Shown here: piece by piece, positions 25,875 to 34,309 of the stretch
How the letters are laid out: the number at the start of each line of letters is the position of its first letter
How positions within the stretch are numbered: the stretch's first letter is position 1
Origin: Pseudomonas sp. NKUCC02_KPG
GTDB taxonomy: Bacteria; Pseudomonadota; Gammaproteobacteria; Pseudomonadales; Pseudomonadaceae
Direction: 5' to 3'
Assembly: GCF_019345465.1 (NCBI RefSeq)
Contig: NZ_JAHKRC010000010.1
Location: forward strand, 156,761-220,760
Length of the DNA: 64,000 nucleotides
Position numbers and translations under genes: made by a program
Notes under the pieces: model-generated
Seen by the model: only the letters and a program-made list of their open reading frames with translations
Told to the model about the DNA's origin: nothing
Database searches by the model: none

Positions 25875-26660
25875 TCAGGTGGGCAGAACCTGCGCGGCAC
25901 CGAGAAATGCCGGGCGTTCGCCACCGCCATGCAGCAACAGGTTGCAACCGCTGGCATAACTGGCCAGTGGTGAGGCGATGTACAGGCAGGCATTGGCGAT
26001 GTCTTCGGCCACCGCCATGCGTGCGGCCGGAATGCCAGCAGCAACGGCAGCAATGCCGGCCTCGGAGCCATAGTGCAGATGCGCCTGATCGGTCAACACC
26101 AGACCGGGGCTGACGGTGACCACTCGCACCTTGGGCCCCCACTCCACCGCCAGTGATTGCACCAGCGCCAGCACCCCGGCCTTGGCCGCGCCATAAGCAG
26201 CGGTGCCTGGCGAGGAACGCAACGCACTGATGCTGCCGATAAACACGATGCAACCGCCCTGCGCCTGTGCCTGCATCAGCCGGTTGGCGTGCTGGGCGAC
26301 GTTGAGCGGCGCGATCAGGTTCAGACCGATGATGCTTTCATGAAACCTGGGCGAGGCCGTGGCTGCGTCGGCGGCAGGACTGCCACCGGCGTTGTTGATC
26401 ACCACGTCGAGGCGCCCGAAGTCGCGCTCGATGGTGGAGAACAGGCTTTGCAGGGAATCGTGGTCACGCACGTCGGCGGCGATGAAGGTCGCACGCTTGC
26501 CACCCTGCGTCGGCACCTGTTCAGGTTCGCGCCGGGCACAGACGATCACCCGTGCGTTCGCGGCCAGGAACCCCAGCGCGATACCGGCACCGATACCCTT
26601 GGTACCACCAGTGACCAGCACCACCTTGCCGCTGTAATCAAGACCCGAATGCAGCTCCAT
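25875..26660 (-). CDS. Short-chain dehydrogenase/reductase, first gene of the side-chain operon
   Basis: A 261-residue classical SDR with TGGTKGIG, NNAG and YGAAK motifs and Ser in FIGSISALR. ARRE after beta-2 suggests NADP preference. Two ATGs in a row occur (26663 and 26660); AGGAG lies 6 nt before the second, which I prefer. It would act on a hydroxyl formed by hydration, or on a ring hydroxyl. It leads the operon that runs down to the ligase at 16,722 under promoter site 6. Confidence 0.87.
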   Translation of the reverse strand: MELHSGLDYSGKVVLVTGGTKGIGAGIALGFLAANARVIVCARREPEQVPTQGGKRATFIAADVRDHDSLQSLFSTIERDFGRLDVVINNAGGSPAADAATASPRFHESIIGLNLIAPLNVAQHANRLMQAQAQGGCIVFIGSISALRSSPGTAAYGAAKAGVLALVQSLAVEWGPKVRVVTVSPGLVLTDQAHLHYGSEAGIAAVAAGIPAARMAVAEDIANACLYIASPLASYASGCNLLLHGGGERPAFLGAAQVLPT

Positions 26661-26689
26661 CATGTGCTCCTTTTCTACTGACTAAGGTC

Positions 26690-26735
26690 ACTCTAGGGGC
26701 GATCACTGGGCCAAACTACGTCTGAACGGACGATG
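26690..26735 (-). promoter_or_regulatory. Island promoter site 6 (before the side-chain operon)
   Basis: In gene orientation 26733-26716 reads TCGTCCGTTCAGACGTAG, matching the consensus register with a changed end. After exactly 20 nt comes TAGAGT (26690-26695). The site is nearly palindromic and also contains GGACGATG facing the crotonase remnant on the plus strand. Confidence 0.65.
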
Positions 26736-26795
26736 AAAACTTAACCTTGCGAACAGGACACTGGCGGTCACTTACGCATTGCCTGGTCTTTATGG

Positions 26796-27122
26796 ATGCC
26801 CATGTCCGCCCCCTTCGCTGCGTCGGTTCTGCTCGAACGCACACTGCCGGGCGTGACCACCCTGCTGCGGCTGAATCGCCCTCAGGCGGGCAATGCCTTG
26901 AGCCTGGCGTTGCAGGCGCAGCTGTCGTTTCACGTCAGTGAGCTGGAGGGGTGATCCCGGGGTGCATTGCATCGTGCTGACGGGCGGTGACGAGGCGCTC
27001 GCTGCCGGTGGCGACATCAACAACCAGGCAAGACCACTGCATTGTTGTTCGCCTCACGGGATCAGAAGAAAGGCATGCCAGCGTTTATCGATAAACGTCC
27101 GGCCCGGTTTGAGGGCAATTAA
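26796..27122 (+). pseudogene. Enoyl-CoA hydratase/isomerase (crotonase) with internal deletion and frameshift
   Basis: From the ATG at 26796 the frame gives a crotonase N-terminus (VTTLLRLNRPQAGNALSLAL), hits TGA at 26952, and continues in the next frame with VHCIVLTGGDEALAAGGDI, the oxyanion-hole segment. Then, in another frame, a typical crotonase C-terminus (FASRDQKKGMPAFIDKRPARF) ends at TAA 27120-27122. About 150 central residues are missing. It is divergent from the SDR-led operon. The rest of the 26,664-27,196 gap holds site 6 and nothing else recognised. Confidence 0.8.
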
Positions 27123-27196
27123 CACCCTATCCGGTGGGAGCAAATACCCCTTAGCAGCAAAGCTCCTGCGGATGGTGTCGACCGGGCCGGGTTGAC

Positions 27197-27976
27197 TCAG
27201 ATACTCATGACCATTTGCCCGCTGTCGATGCGCAGTTCAACGCCATTGATCGCCCGCGACTCGTCGCTGGCAAGAAACAGCACGCTGCCCGCGACGTCTT
27301 CGGGCAGGCACATGCGGTTCATCGGGTCGCTGTCGATGGTCATTGCTGCCGGGTCGAGCCCCTTGGGGAAACCGCCGCTGGTCATGTCTGTGAGGACGCC
27401 GTCCGGATGCAGGGTGTTGCAGCGAATCCGGTACTTGCGGCGCCGGCAGAACACTGCCACCGAACGCGACAGCGCCGCCACCGCCCCCTTGGAGGCGCTG
27501 TAGGCCAGGTAATCATCGCGCCCGGCGAGTGCTGCTATCGACGACAGATTGATGATTGAGCCACCGCTGTCCTTCATCAGCGCGATGCCTTCGCGACAGC
27601 CGAGAAACACACTGTCTGCGTTCACACGCATGACCTTGTGCCAGCTCTCCAGGGTAGCCTCCTCGATGCTTCCGTGCAGCAGGATGCCCGCGTTGTTCAG
27701 CAAAATATCCAGACGCCCATGCTTCTCGCGCAGGTAGGCCATGACCTGCCGCCATTCGCTTTCGCTGCTGGCGTCATGCCGGATAAAGGTCGCCGCCGAC
27801 CCGATTTCAGCGGCCAGCGCCTCGCCGGCCGCGACATCTATATCGCTGATCAGCACGTGGGCGCCTTCAGCAGCCAGCAAGCGGACGCTGGCACGACCGA
27901 TGCCCTTGGCCCCGCCAGTCACCAACGCGATCTTGCCTTGTACCCGGCCGGCTTTGTTGTTGCAGTTGTTCGTCAT
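27197..27976 (-). CDS. Short-chain dehydrogenase/reductase (hydroxysteroid-dehydrogenase-like)
   Basis: A 259-residue classical SDR with TGGAKGIG, NNAG at 94-97, Ser145/146, Tyr159 and Lys163 (YSASK). Asp after beta-2 (ISDID) indicates NAD. The closest functional class by appearance is 3(or 20)-hydroxysteroid dehydrogenase-type SDRs, inferred from the KstD-like genes with which it shares the operon. The start ATG at 27976 shares a base with the TAA stop of the upstream flavoprotein gene (TAATG), so the genes are translationally coupled. Confidence 0.87.
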   Translation of the reverse strand: MTNNCNNKAGRVQGKIALVTGGAKGIGRASVRLLAAEGAHVLISDIDVAAGEALAAEIGSAATFIRHDASSESEWRQVMAYLREKHGRLDILLNNAGILLHGSIEEATLESWHKVMRVNADSVFLGCREGIALMKDSGGSIINLSSIAALAGRDDYLAYSASKGAVAALSRSVAVFCRRRKYRIRCNTLHPDGVLTDMTSGGFPKGLDPAAMTIDSDPMNRMCLPEDVAGSVLFLASDESRAINGVELRIDSGQMVMSI

Positions 27977-29673
27977 TATGTCGTCTCTTGTGCGAGGGTC
28001 GGATGCAGCTGCTGATCCATCAACCGGGCAGCGGCCGCTCCGGCACGACGTCCGGAGAACACGCAATCTGCCAGGGATAAACCACTGATGTAGAGGTGCG
28101 AAGGAATGCCCAGGGCCGTGCGCCCTGCGGCGTACAGACCGGGTATTGGCTGGCCCTGTCCGTCGAGCACCGCACCGTTGCCCTCATCCACGCGCAACCC
28201 GCCGAGGGTCAAGGCACCCAGTGGAAAGACCGGATTGGTCACGGAAATGTCGCAGGCATAAAACGGTCCCTGATCGAGCACTTGACGTCCGCCCGGCGAC
28301 TTGCCGAAAGGCTCGGGCGCCTCGCCACGGGCTGCTGCGTTGGCCGCCAGTACCGATTCGCGCAGCACCGTCGGGTTCATCCCGGTGATTGTGGCCAACT
28401 CGCTCAGATGCTGGCCCTTGCGCACTTTGAACAGCATCAGGGCAAGGGCGGGAAAGCTTTGAAACCACCAATAGCCACCAAACAACGCCTCACGAATGGC
28501 TTTCTTGCGCAACGGTGCATCCAGCACCAGCCAGGCTTTCCCGCCCTGCTGCTCCATCAAGGGTTGGCCCAGGGTGGCGCCGTAGACTTCTTCGTTGCAG
28601 AAGCGACGGCCCTGGCGATTGACCACGATGCCCTTGTGCCAGCTGTACGGCGGGTTGATAAAGCGCCAGGCCGATACTCGCTCCAGTCCAGCGCCCTGAC
28701 CACCGACGCTGGTCCCCAGGCGCAGGCCGCTGCCGTCACAGCCTGTGGCACCGACTTTGAAGTTACGCTCGAATTTCGGCGCATGCCGTTTGATCAGTTC
28801 GCTATTGAAAATGAAACCGCCGGTACTGAGGATGACGCCGTTTCGGGCGTGAACCAGCCGTGGCCGGGCAAAGTCCCGTTCGAGCTGGCCGATTCGCTGA
28901 CGCAGCTTATTGCAGTAACCCGGGGCAAAATTCTGTAAACGCTCGGCACGAGTGGCCAGGCGCGCATGCAACTTCGCCTGCGGGGTGCCGGGCGGCATGC
29001 ACCACATCTCGGCTCCCACTACCCGCCCCCGAGCATCAACCACCAGGCGCTTGGCTGCCGCTTGCAGCAATGGCCGAGCTCCGGCGCGCAGGCACGCGTC
29101 CTTGAGATGAGCATATAGCACCGCGCCGCACTGGCCTTTGCCCACGGTGCGATGACCCCGTGGTGCCGGTGGTAGTGGTCCGCCATGCTGCGGGACCAGC
29201 TCGTTCCCGGAGTAATAGAGAAAGCAACCGTCAGGCGGGTATGAAGTCTTGCCGCCCGGCGGCATCTGGTGGCCATAGGGCGCACCGTGGCTTTCCAGCC
29301 AGTCGAGGTTGCTGACGCTGTCGGCGCAGAAGCGCCGCAGGGTGTCGTCGCTGACCACGTTTTGGGTTTCATGCTTGAGGTAGTCAAACATGGCTTCGGG
29401 AGTGTCGCTGAAACCTGCCGCCTGTTGATGGCGTGTACCGCCACCGGCGTAGACCACTCCGCCACTTTTGGCGCTGGCACCGCCACCGGTGAATCGGTCG
29501 GCAATCAAGACATCGGCACCCAGGGCACGGGCCTCCAGCGCCGAGCAGGCCCCGGCCGCGCCCCACCCGATAATCAATACATCGCAGTGCTCGTCCCACA
29601 GCAACCCGCTGATGTCGGTAATCTGCAAAGGTGCCTGGATCGGCATGCAGAAACTGTTATCGAACGTCGCCAT
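27976..29673 (-). CDS. FAD-dependent 3-ketosteroid-dehydrogenase-like flavoprotein (copy 1)
   Basis: A 565-residue flavoprotein of the fumarate-reductase/KstD superfamily. The dinucleotide motif is IIGWGAAGACSALEA, followed by GGGASAKSGGVVYAGGGT (flavin contacts) and the C-terminal FAD segment GLYAAGRTALGIPSHLYISGLSLADCVFSGRRAG. It lacks the YPGxG loop seen in delta-1-dehydrogenases and in copy 2, so it may act at another position (for example as a delta-4-(5-alpha)-type enzyme) or on a non-steroid ring. Eight nt separate it from copy 2 upstream. Confidence 0.83.
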   Translation of the reverse strand: MATFDNSFCMPIQAPLQITDISGLLWDEHCDVLIIGWGAAGACSALEARALGADVLIADRFTGGGASAKSGGVVYAGGGTRHQQAAGFSDTPEAMFDYLKHETQNVVSDDTLRRFCADSVSNLDWLESHGAPYGHQMPPGGKTSYPPDGCFLYYSGNELVPQHGGPLPPAPRGHRTVGKGQCGAVLYAHLKDACLRAGARPLLQAAAKRLVVDARGRVVGAEMWCMPPGTPQAKLHARLATRAERLQNFAPGYCNKLRQRIGQLERDFARPRLVHARNGVILSTGGFIFNSELIKRHAPKFERNFKVGATGCDGSGLRLGTSVGGQGAGLERVSAWRFINPPYSWHKGIVVNRQGRRFCNEEVYGATLGQPLMEQQGGKAWLVLDAPLRKKAIREALFGGYWWFQSFPALALMLFKVRKGQHLSELATITGMNPTVLRESVLAANAAARGEAPEPFGKSPGGRQVLDQGPFYACDISVTNPVFPLGALTLGGLRVDEGNGAVLDGQGQPIPGLYAAGRTALGIPSHLYISGLSLADCVFSGRRAGAAAARLMDQQLHPTLAQETT

Positions 29674-29681
29674 ACAATCTC

Positions 29682-31391
29682 CTATCGCTGGCTGGCCAAG
29701 TGGTTGGCGGCGACATAAGCGAAGGTCATCGCAGGCCCCAGCGTGCCGCCCGCCCCTGGATAGCTGGTGCCCATCACCGACGCCGAACAGTTGCCGATCG
29801 CGTACAGGCCAGCGATGGCAGCGCCGTCCTCGCGGACCACTTGTGCATGTTCGTTGGTCAGCAGGCCACCCTTGGTGCCGATGTCCCCGGCATCAAGGCG
29901 CATGGCGTAGTACGGGCCTTTGCGCAATGGCGCCAGGCACGGGTTAGGCTTGATATTGCTGTCGCCGTAATAACGGTCGAACACATTGGCGCCGCGCCCG
30001 AAGTCAGAATCCTTACCCGTACGCGCATAGTCGTTGACCTTGACCACGGTTGCTTCGAGACCGGCGGCATCGACGCCGATCTGTTTGGCCAGGCCGGCCA
30101 GCGTGTTGTCCTTCCAGTACAGGTTGTTCAGCCATTCCTTGCGCAAGCGGCTGTCGGGCATGATCTGGCCCGGCATTAACGGCCCCATCGCGTAGTTGAA
30201 ACGGAAATGGCCATCGAAAATCACCCAGGCCGGCACCGACTTGCCATCTGTGAGCCCGTTGTCGCGGTACATGGCATCGACAAATTCCAGATATGGCGCG
30301 GCCTCGTTAACAAAGCGCTGACCCAGGCTATTGACCACGATGGCACCGGGGAAGGCGCGCTCGGCAAAGATCCCTCGGGGCTTTTCCTCGCCCGGCACGG
30401 CGATGGTCGGTGCCCACCAGGCCCAATCCATCAATGCGGTGGCCGCGCCCTGAGCCAGCCCGGCTTCCAGCGCCGCGCCGGTGTTGTTCCCCGGAGGGGT
30501 CGCACTCCAGGCCCTGCGGGTCGGTTGCGGCAAGTATTGTTCACGCAGTGCCTGGTTCTGTTCAAAACCACCGGACGCCAGGATCACCCCGTGCCGCGCG
30601 TGCAGTTGCACCTCGGCACCGTTACGCCGCACGCTGACGCCGCTGACCCGACCGTCCTGGGTAAGCAAGCCGGAAAAATCGGTGTTGAGCCAGAGCGGCA
30701 CGTTGCGGTCCATCAGCGAGCGCCGCAGCGATGCCACCAGCGAGCTGCCCAAGGACGCTCGGCGGTCGATCTTGCTTTTGCGGCGCCATTTGAAATCGAG
30801 TTTGTAACGCAGCATCAGGCCCATGATCAGCAGCCGCCAGCCAAAACCACGCGCCATGACTTTGTGCGCATCGCGTGCGGTCCAGGCGATGCAGCCCATA
30901 AGCAAGGTCGACGGCGAAGGTTTACGCAAGTTGTCCAGTTCTTCGCCCAACAGGCTGGTATCGAAGAGTTCCGGATCCAGGGTTCTTCCGCCGTCCAGTG
31001 CGCCGGGCAGGTGCGGGTAATAGTCGGGGTATTTGGCGGCCACCGCGTAGCGCACCCGACTGGTCCGGGTAAGCGCTTCGATCATCTTCGGCGCATTGTC
31101 CAGATAGGTGCGCAGCCGGGTTTCAACGACATGTTCGCCCGCCGCAGCTTGCAGATAACGCAAGGCTGTTTCGTAAGTGTCGTTGCCGCCCAGTTTGGCG
31201 AAATAGTGGTTGTTGGGGATCCAGATACCGCCACCGGAGATCGCCGAGGTGCCGCCGTACTTGTCGCTTTTTTCCAGGATCAGCACACTGAAACCATGAT
31301 CCGCGAGGAATACCGCCGACGTCATTGCACCTGCACCCGAACCAACGACAATTACATCGTAGTGGGTCTGAGACTGAACTTGAGCCGTCAT
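29682..31391 (-). CDS. 3-ketosteroid delta-1-dehydrogenase-like flavoprotein (copy 2)
   Basis: A 569-residue flavoprotein with VVGSGAGAMTSAVFLADHG (FAD), EKSDKYGGTSAISGGGIWIPNN and a C-terminal SYPGAGGTLGPAMTFAYVA. The YPGxG loop (Tyr544, Gly548) matches the catalytic Tyr/Gly pair of delta-1-KSTD enzymes, which desaturate ring A of 3-ketosteroids. The start at 31391 is chosen because the predicted transcript from site 7 begins near 31458, excluding the longer frame to 31499; the ribosome binding site is weak. The reaction is inferred from family only. Confidence 0.83.
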   Translation of the reverse strand: MTAQVQSQTHYDVIVVGSGAGAMTSAVFLADHGFSVLILEKSDKYGGTSAISGGGIWIPNNHYFAKLGGNDTYETALRYLQAAAGEHVVETRLRTYLDNAPKMIEALTRTSRVRYAVAAKYPDYYPHLPGALDGGRTLDPELFDTSLLGEELDNLRKPSPSTLLMGCIAWTARDAHKVMARGFGWRLLIMGLMLRYKLDFKWRRKSKIDRRASLGSSLVASLRRSLMDRNVPLWLNTDFSGLLTQDGRVSGVSVRRNGAEVQLHARHGVILASGGFEQNQALREQYLPQPTRRAWSATPPGNNTGAALEAGLAQGAATALMDWAWWAPTIAVPGEEKPRGIFAERAFPGAIVVNSLGQRFVNEAAPYLEFVDAMYRDNGLTDGKSVPAWVIFDGHFRFNYAMGPLMPGQIMPDSRLRKEWLNNLYWKDNTLAGLAKQIGVDAAGLEATVVKVNDYARTGKDSDFGRGANVFDRYYGDSNIKPNPCLAPLRKGPYYAMRLDAGDIGTKGGLLTNEHAQVVREDGAAIAGLYAIGNCSASVMGTSYPGAGGTLGPAMTFAYVAANHLASQR

Positions 31392-31464
31392 TGTTGTTAT
31401 GCCATTAGCTGAGGTCAGAAATAACCGCCTACGACGCTGTTGGCACGCTGGCGGAGTGCAACCC

Positions 31465-31508
31465 ATGATCGGTTCTGCACTGGCCGGGCTCATCGTCAAA
31501 GCGGACTA
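31465..31508 (-). promoter_or_regulatory. Island promoter site 7 (before the KstD-like operon)
   Basis: The minus strand of 31491-31508 reads TAGTCCGCTTTGACGATG; after 20 nt comes GATCAT (31465-31470). Between this site and the aldehyde dehydrogenase stop (31,509-31,693) I see nothing else. Confidence 0.65.
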
Positions 31509-31693
31509 GAGCCCGGCCCATGCCGGTTGCTCATGAAAGCCGGAACAACCGGCCGAAAGCCCAGGCAAGCGCTGTCAGAGGACGCCGCGCCGCGGCCAGC
31601 CGGTCTGCGGCGCGTTGGACATGGTGGGTGTAGAGGCCTAATCGGTGAGTCTTCGTTGCCTTCGTAGCGATTGTCGCGCCCGGTCACCCCTTG

Positions 31694-33127
31694 TTATGAG
31701 GTCACGCTGGCCAGCATGGCCGCCAAAAAGTGTTCGCCATACGGCGGCAAGAGTCCCCATTGGCGGCGCGGGTCATGCTCCGGCGCCTTGAACACTGTGC
31801 GCTGGTGGCTGAACTCGAGAAACCCTTCGCGACCATGGTAATGGCCCATGCCCGAGGCGCCGACACCGCCAAACGGCGCATCGTGCATCGCCGCATGCAT
31901 CATCACATCATTGACGGTCACCCCGCCGGACACGGTGCGCTCCAGCACGTAGCGCTGCTCTTCGGGGTCTTGGCCGAAGTAATACAGCGCCAGCGGGCGT
32001 GGACGACCATTGATATCGTCCAGAACCTGGTCGAGTTTTTCATAGGTGAGCACGACCATGGCAGGACCGAAGATTTCTTCACTCATGATCTCACTGTCCG
32101 GTGCCGGGTCGACCACCACACGCAGGGGCCGGCGCCGGTCCTCGGCATTCGGCGCGAGAGGTTCGGGCAGGCACTCGACGCGTGCGCCGCGGGCCTGGGC
32201 GTCCAGTACGTAACCTTCGACCCGGTCCAGGTGCCGCTGATTGACCACCGCCACCACGTCCGGGTTACCGGCCACCGAAGGGTTGAGTTCGCCGTAGGTT
32301 GCGCGCAGCGCTTCAAGAAAGGGCTCAAGCCGCGCCCTGGGCACATACACCAAATCCGGGTTGATGCAGATCTGCCCGCCATTGCAGGCTTTCCCCACGG
32401 CGATGCTGAAAGCGGCTTTCTTGAGATCGGCACTGCCGGTGACGATGACCGGCGACTTGCCTCCCAGCTCCAGCGTTACCGGCACCAGGTTCTGTGAGGC
32501 GTTGCGCATGACCAGCCGCCCCGTCGCAGTACTGCCGGTGTACACCAGGTGGTCAAATGGCTGAGCGCTGAAGGCTTCGGCCAGCGCCACGTCGCCGGTG
32601 ACGACGCCGATCTCCAGCGGGTCAAGGTGTTCAGCGAACAGCTGCGCCACCAACTCGGCCGTGCGTGGTACCACGTCCGACGGCTTGAGGATGGCCCGAT
32701 TACCGGCAGCCAGAACCGAGGCCAAGGGACTGAACAGGGTATATAAAGGTGCGTTCCAGGTTCCGAGAATGCCCACCGAACCCTTGGGTTGGTGCATCAC
32801 CCATGCCTGGGCGCCGAGCTGATCGTAAGGCGCAAAAGGCGCACGTGGATCATCCTGCATCCAGTCCTGCAGATGGTCACGCGCATGTTTCAGCGAGGCC
32901 AGGGCGCCCAGCACGTCATTCATCAACGAGAAACCGGCAGGCCGGCCGCCGAAATCCAGATCGATCGCATCAGTCAACGCGCCATGGTGGCGGACCAACA
33001 GATCGATGACTTGTTGAAGTCGACGTCGGCGGGTGTCGGCGCTCACCGCACCGGCGCTGGCGAATGCACTTTTTTGCCGGGATAACAGGCTGGCTAGCCC
33101 TTGGACGGATGATGTGACTGAACTCAT
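31694..33127 (-). CDS. Aldehyde dehydrogenase, coniferyl-aldehyde-dehydrogenase type
   Basis: A 477-residue class-3-like ALDH without N-terminal targeting. Catalytic residues are visible as Glu220 in LELGGKSP and Cys254 in CNGGQICINPD; GTWNAPLY and FGGVGASGMGHYHG are the usual cofactor and oligomer segments. Retro-aldol cleavage of a steroid-like side chain by an Ltp2/DUF35 complex releases an aldehyde, which an ALDH then oxidises, as known for the cholate pathway in Pseudomonas; this gene fits that role by context. It is monocistronic under site 9. Confidence 0.9.
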   Translation of the reverse strand: MSSVTSSVQGLASLLSRQKSAFASAGAVSADTRRRRLQQVIDLLVRHHGALTDAIDLDFGGRPAGFSLMNDVLGALASLKHARDHLQDWMQDDPRAPFAPYDQLGAQAWVMHQPKGSVGILGTWNAPLYTLFSPLASVLAAGNRAILKPSDVVPRTAELVAQLFAEHLDPLEIGVVTGDVALAEAFSAQPFDHLVYTGSTATGRLVMRNASQNLVPVTLELGGKSPVIVTGSADLKKAAFSIAVGKACNGGQICINPDLVYVPRARLEPFLEALRATYGELNPSVAGNPDVVAVVNQRHLDRVEGYVLDAQARGARVECLPEPLAPNAEDRRRPLRVVVDPAPDSEIMSEEIFGPAMVVLTYEKLDQVLDDINGRPRPLALYYFGQDPEEQRYVLERTVSGGVTVNDVMMHAAMHDAPFGGVGASGMGHYHGREGFLEFSHQRTVFKAPEHDPRRQWGLLPPYGEHFLAAMLASVTS

Positions 33128-33186
33128 TCGTGTCCCCTTGCTGATACTGGCCCCAAGGCCGGGAAGCGCCCGATGCGCTTGCCGCT

Positions 33187-33233
33187 ACCCTAGCTGCGCC
33201 CCCCTCGCGACGCCTCGTCCGATCGGACGATTA
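33187..33233 (-). promoter_or_regulatory. Island promoter site 9 (before aldehyde dehydrogenase)
   Basis: In gene orientation 33230-33213 reads TCGTCCGATCGGACGAGG, a perfect 16-bp palindrome TCGTCCGATCGGACGA. After 20 nt comes TAGGGT (33187-33192). It is the most symmetric copy and indicates that the bound protein is a dimer. Confidence 0.75.
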
Positions 33234-33247
33234 CCGGGCAAATCTGT

Positions 33248-33291
33248 TAGTCCGTTGAGACGATGTTGTACCCCGTGTTGCGACCAATACT
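33248..33291 (+). promoter_or_regulatory. Island promoter site 8 (before flavin reductase)
   Basis: The plus strand of 33248-33265 reads TAGTCCGTTGAGACGATG; after 20 nt comes AATACT (33286-33291). It is the only copy serving a plus-strand gene, and its motif-to-hexamer geometry is the same as for the minus-strand genes. Confidence 0.72.
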
Positions 33292-33325
33292 GGCCCTACG
33301 AAAATCCCACCCCATGAGGCCAGTC

Positions 33326-34309
33326 ATGGCAATGCATAACGTCAGTTTCGATCCCCAGGCTTTTCGTGCCGCACTCGGCACCTTTACCACCGGGGTCACC
33401 ATCATCACCACCCAGACCGAAGACGGCTCACCCGTCGGTATCACGGCCAACAGTTTCAACTCGGTCTCGCTCAATCCGCCGCTGGTACTCTGGAGCCTGT
33501 CCAAACAAGCCCGCAGCTTGCCGGTCTTTACCAGCGGTAAACACTGGAACGTCCATGTGTTGTCCACCGAACAGGAAACACTGTCGGGACGTTTCGCCAC
33601 CCAGGGCGAGGACAAGTTTTCTGAAATCAAGCTGGATAATGGCGTCAGCGAGGCGCCGCTGTTGCAAGACTGCACGGCGCGTTTTCAATGCCGTACCGCA
33701 TTCCAGTATGAAGGCGGCGACCACGTGATTTTTGTCGGCGAAGTCCTCGCCTTCGATCACAGCGACCGCGCGCCGCTGGCGTTCCAGAGTGGTCAATATG
33801 CACTGGCGACCCGCAAACCACGCAGCGAATTGCGTCTGGCTACCACGCCGCCGCCCCCTGAGTGCAGTTACACAGAGGACCTGCTCGGTTACCTGTTGGG
33901 GCGCGGACACTACCAGGTCCTCAATTCGTTACGGCAGATGCTGAGTAATAAGCACCTGGACGAGCAGGCATTTTTTATCCTGTCGATTTTGTGTATTCGC
34001 GACAACCTGAACCTTGAGGAAATCAATACCTTCGTAAGCTACACCGGCCATGAAGTCACGCTGGCCAGCATGCGTTTTCTCGAAAACCAGCGCCTGGTGG
34101 CGATCGAGGGCTCGGCAGAGTCCCTGCGTTTTGTCCTCACTGCCCAAGGCCGCGAGGTTTCGTTGCACCAACTGGCGCTGGCCAAGGCGGTGGAAGAGGA
34201 CCTCGCGGTAAAGCTCGGCACCGCCGATGCACAAGCCTTGAAGGTATTGCTCAAACGACTGATTGTCGTGAGTGACCCCGGTTTGCCGGATCTCTGGGCA
34301 CCGCGATAA
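33326..34309 (+). CDS. Flavin reductase with C-terminal MarR-like domain (two-component monooxygenase reductase)
   Basis: A 327-residue protein. Residues 1-160 are a flavin reductase domain (FTTGVTIITTQ, ITANSFNSVSLNPPLVLWSL, GDHVIFVGEV). Residues 180-327 are a winged-helix MarR-like domain (LTLEEINTF-type helix, then TLASMRFLENQRLV). This layout matches the C1 reductase of Acinetobacter 4-hydroxyphenylacetate hydroxylase, whose C-terminal domain senses substrate. It should supply reduced flavin to an oxygenase, but no partner lies in the window. The start at 33326 is preceded by GAGG; upstream ATGs fall within or before the promoter. Confidence 0.85.
   Translation: MAMHNVSFDPQAFRAALGTFTTGVTIITTQTEDGSPVGITANSFNSVSLNPPLVLWSLSKQARSLPVFTSGKHWNVHVLSTEQETLSGRFATQGEDKFSEIKLDNGVSEAPLLQDCTARFQCRTAFQYEGGDHVIFVGEVLAFDHSDRAPLAFQSGQYALATRKPRSELRLATTPPPPECSYTEDLLGYLLGRGHYQVLNSLRQMLSNKHLDEQAFFILSILCIRDNLNLEEINTFVSYTGHEVTLASMRFLENQRLVAIEGSAESLRFVLTAQGREVSLHQLALAKAVEEDLAVKLGTADAQALKVLLKRLIVVSDPGLPDLWAPR

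Noticed and set aside
30207..31412. Plus-strand frame of about 400 codons opposite the KstD-like gene
   Set aside because: Shadow of the FAD gene; composition is that of an antisense frame and no domain is visible. Similar long shadows at 7080-8276 and 11,266-12,504 were dropped for the same reason.
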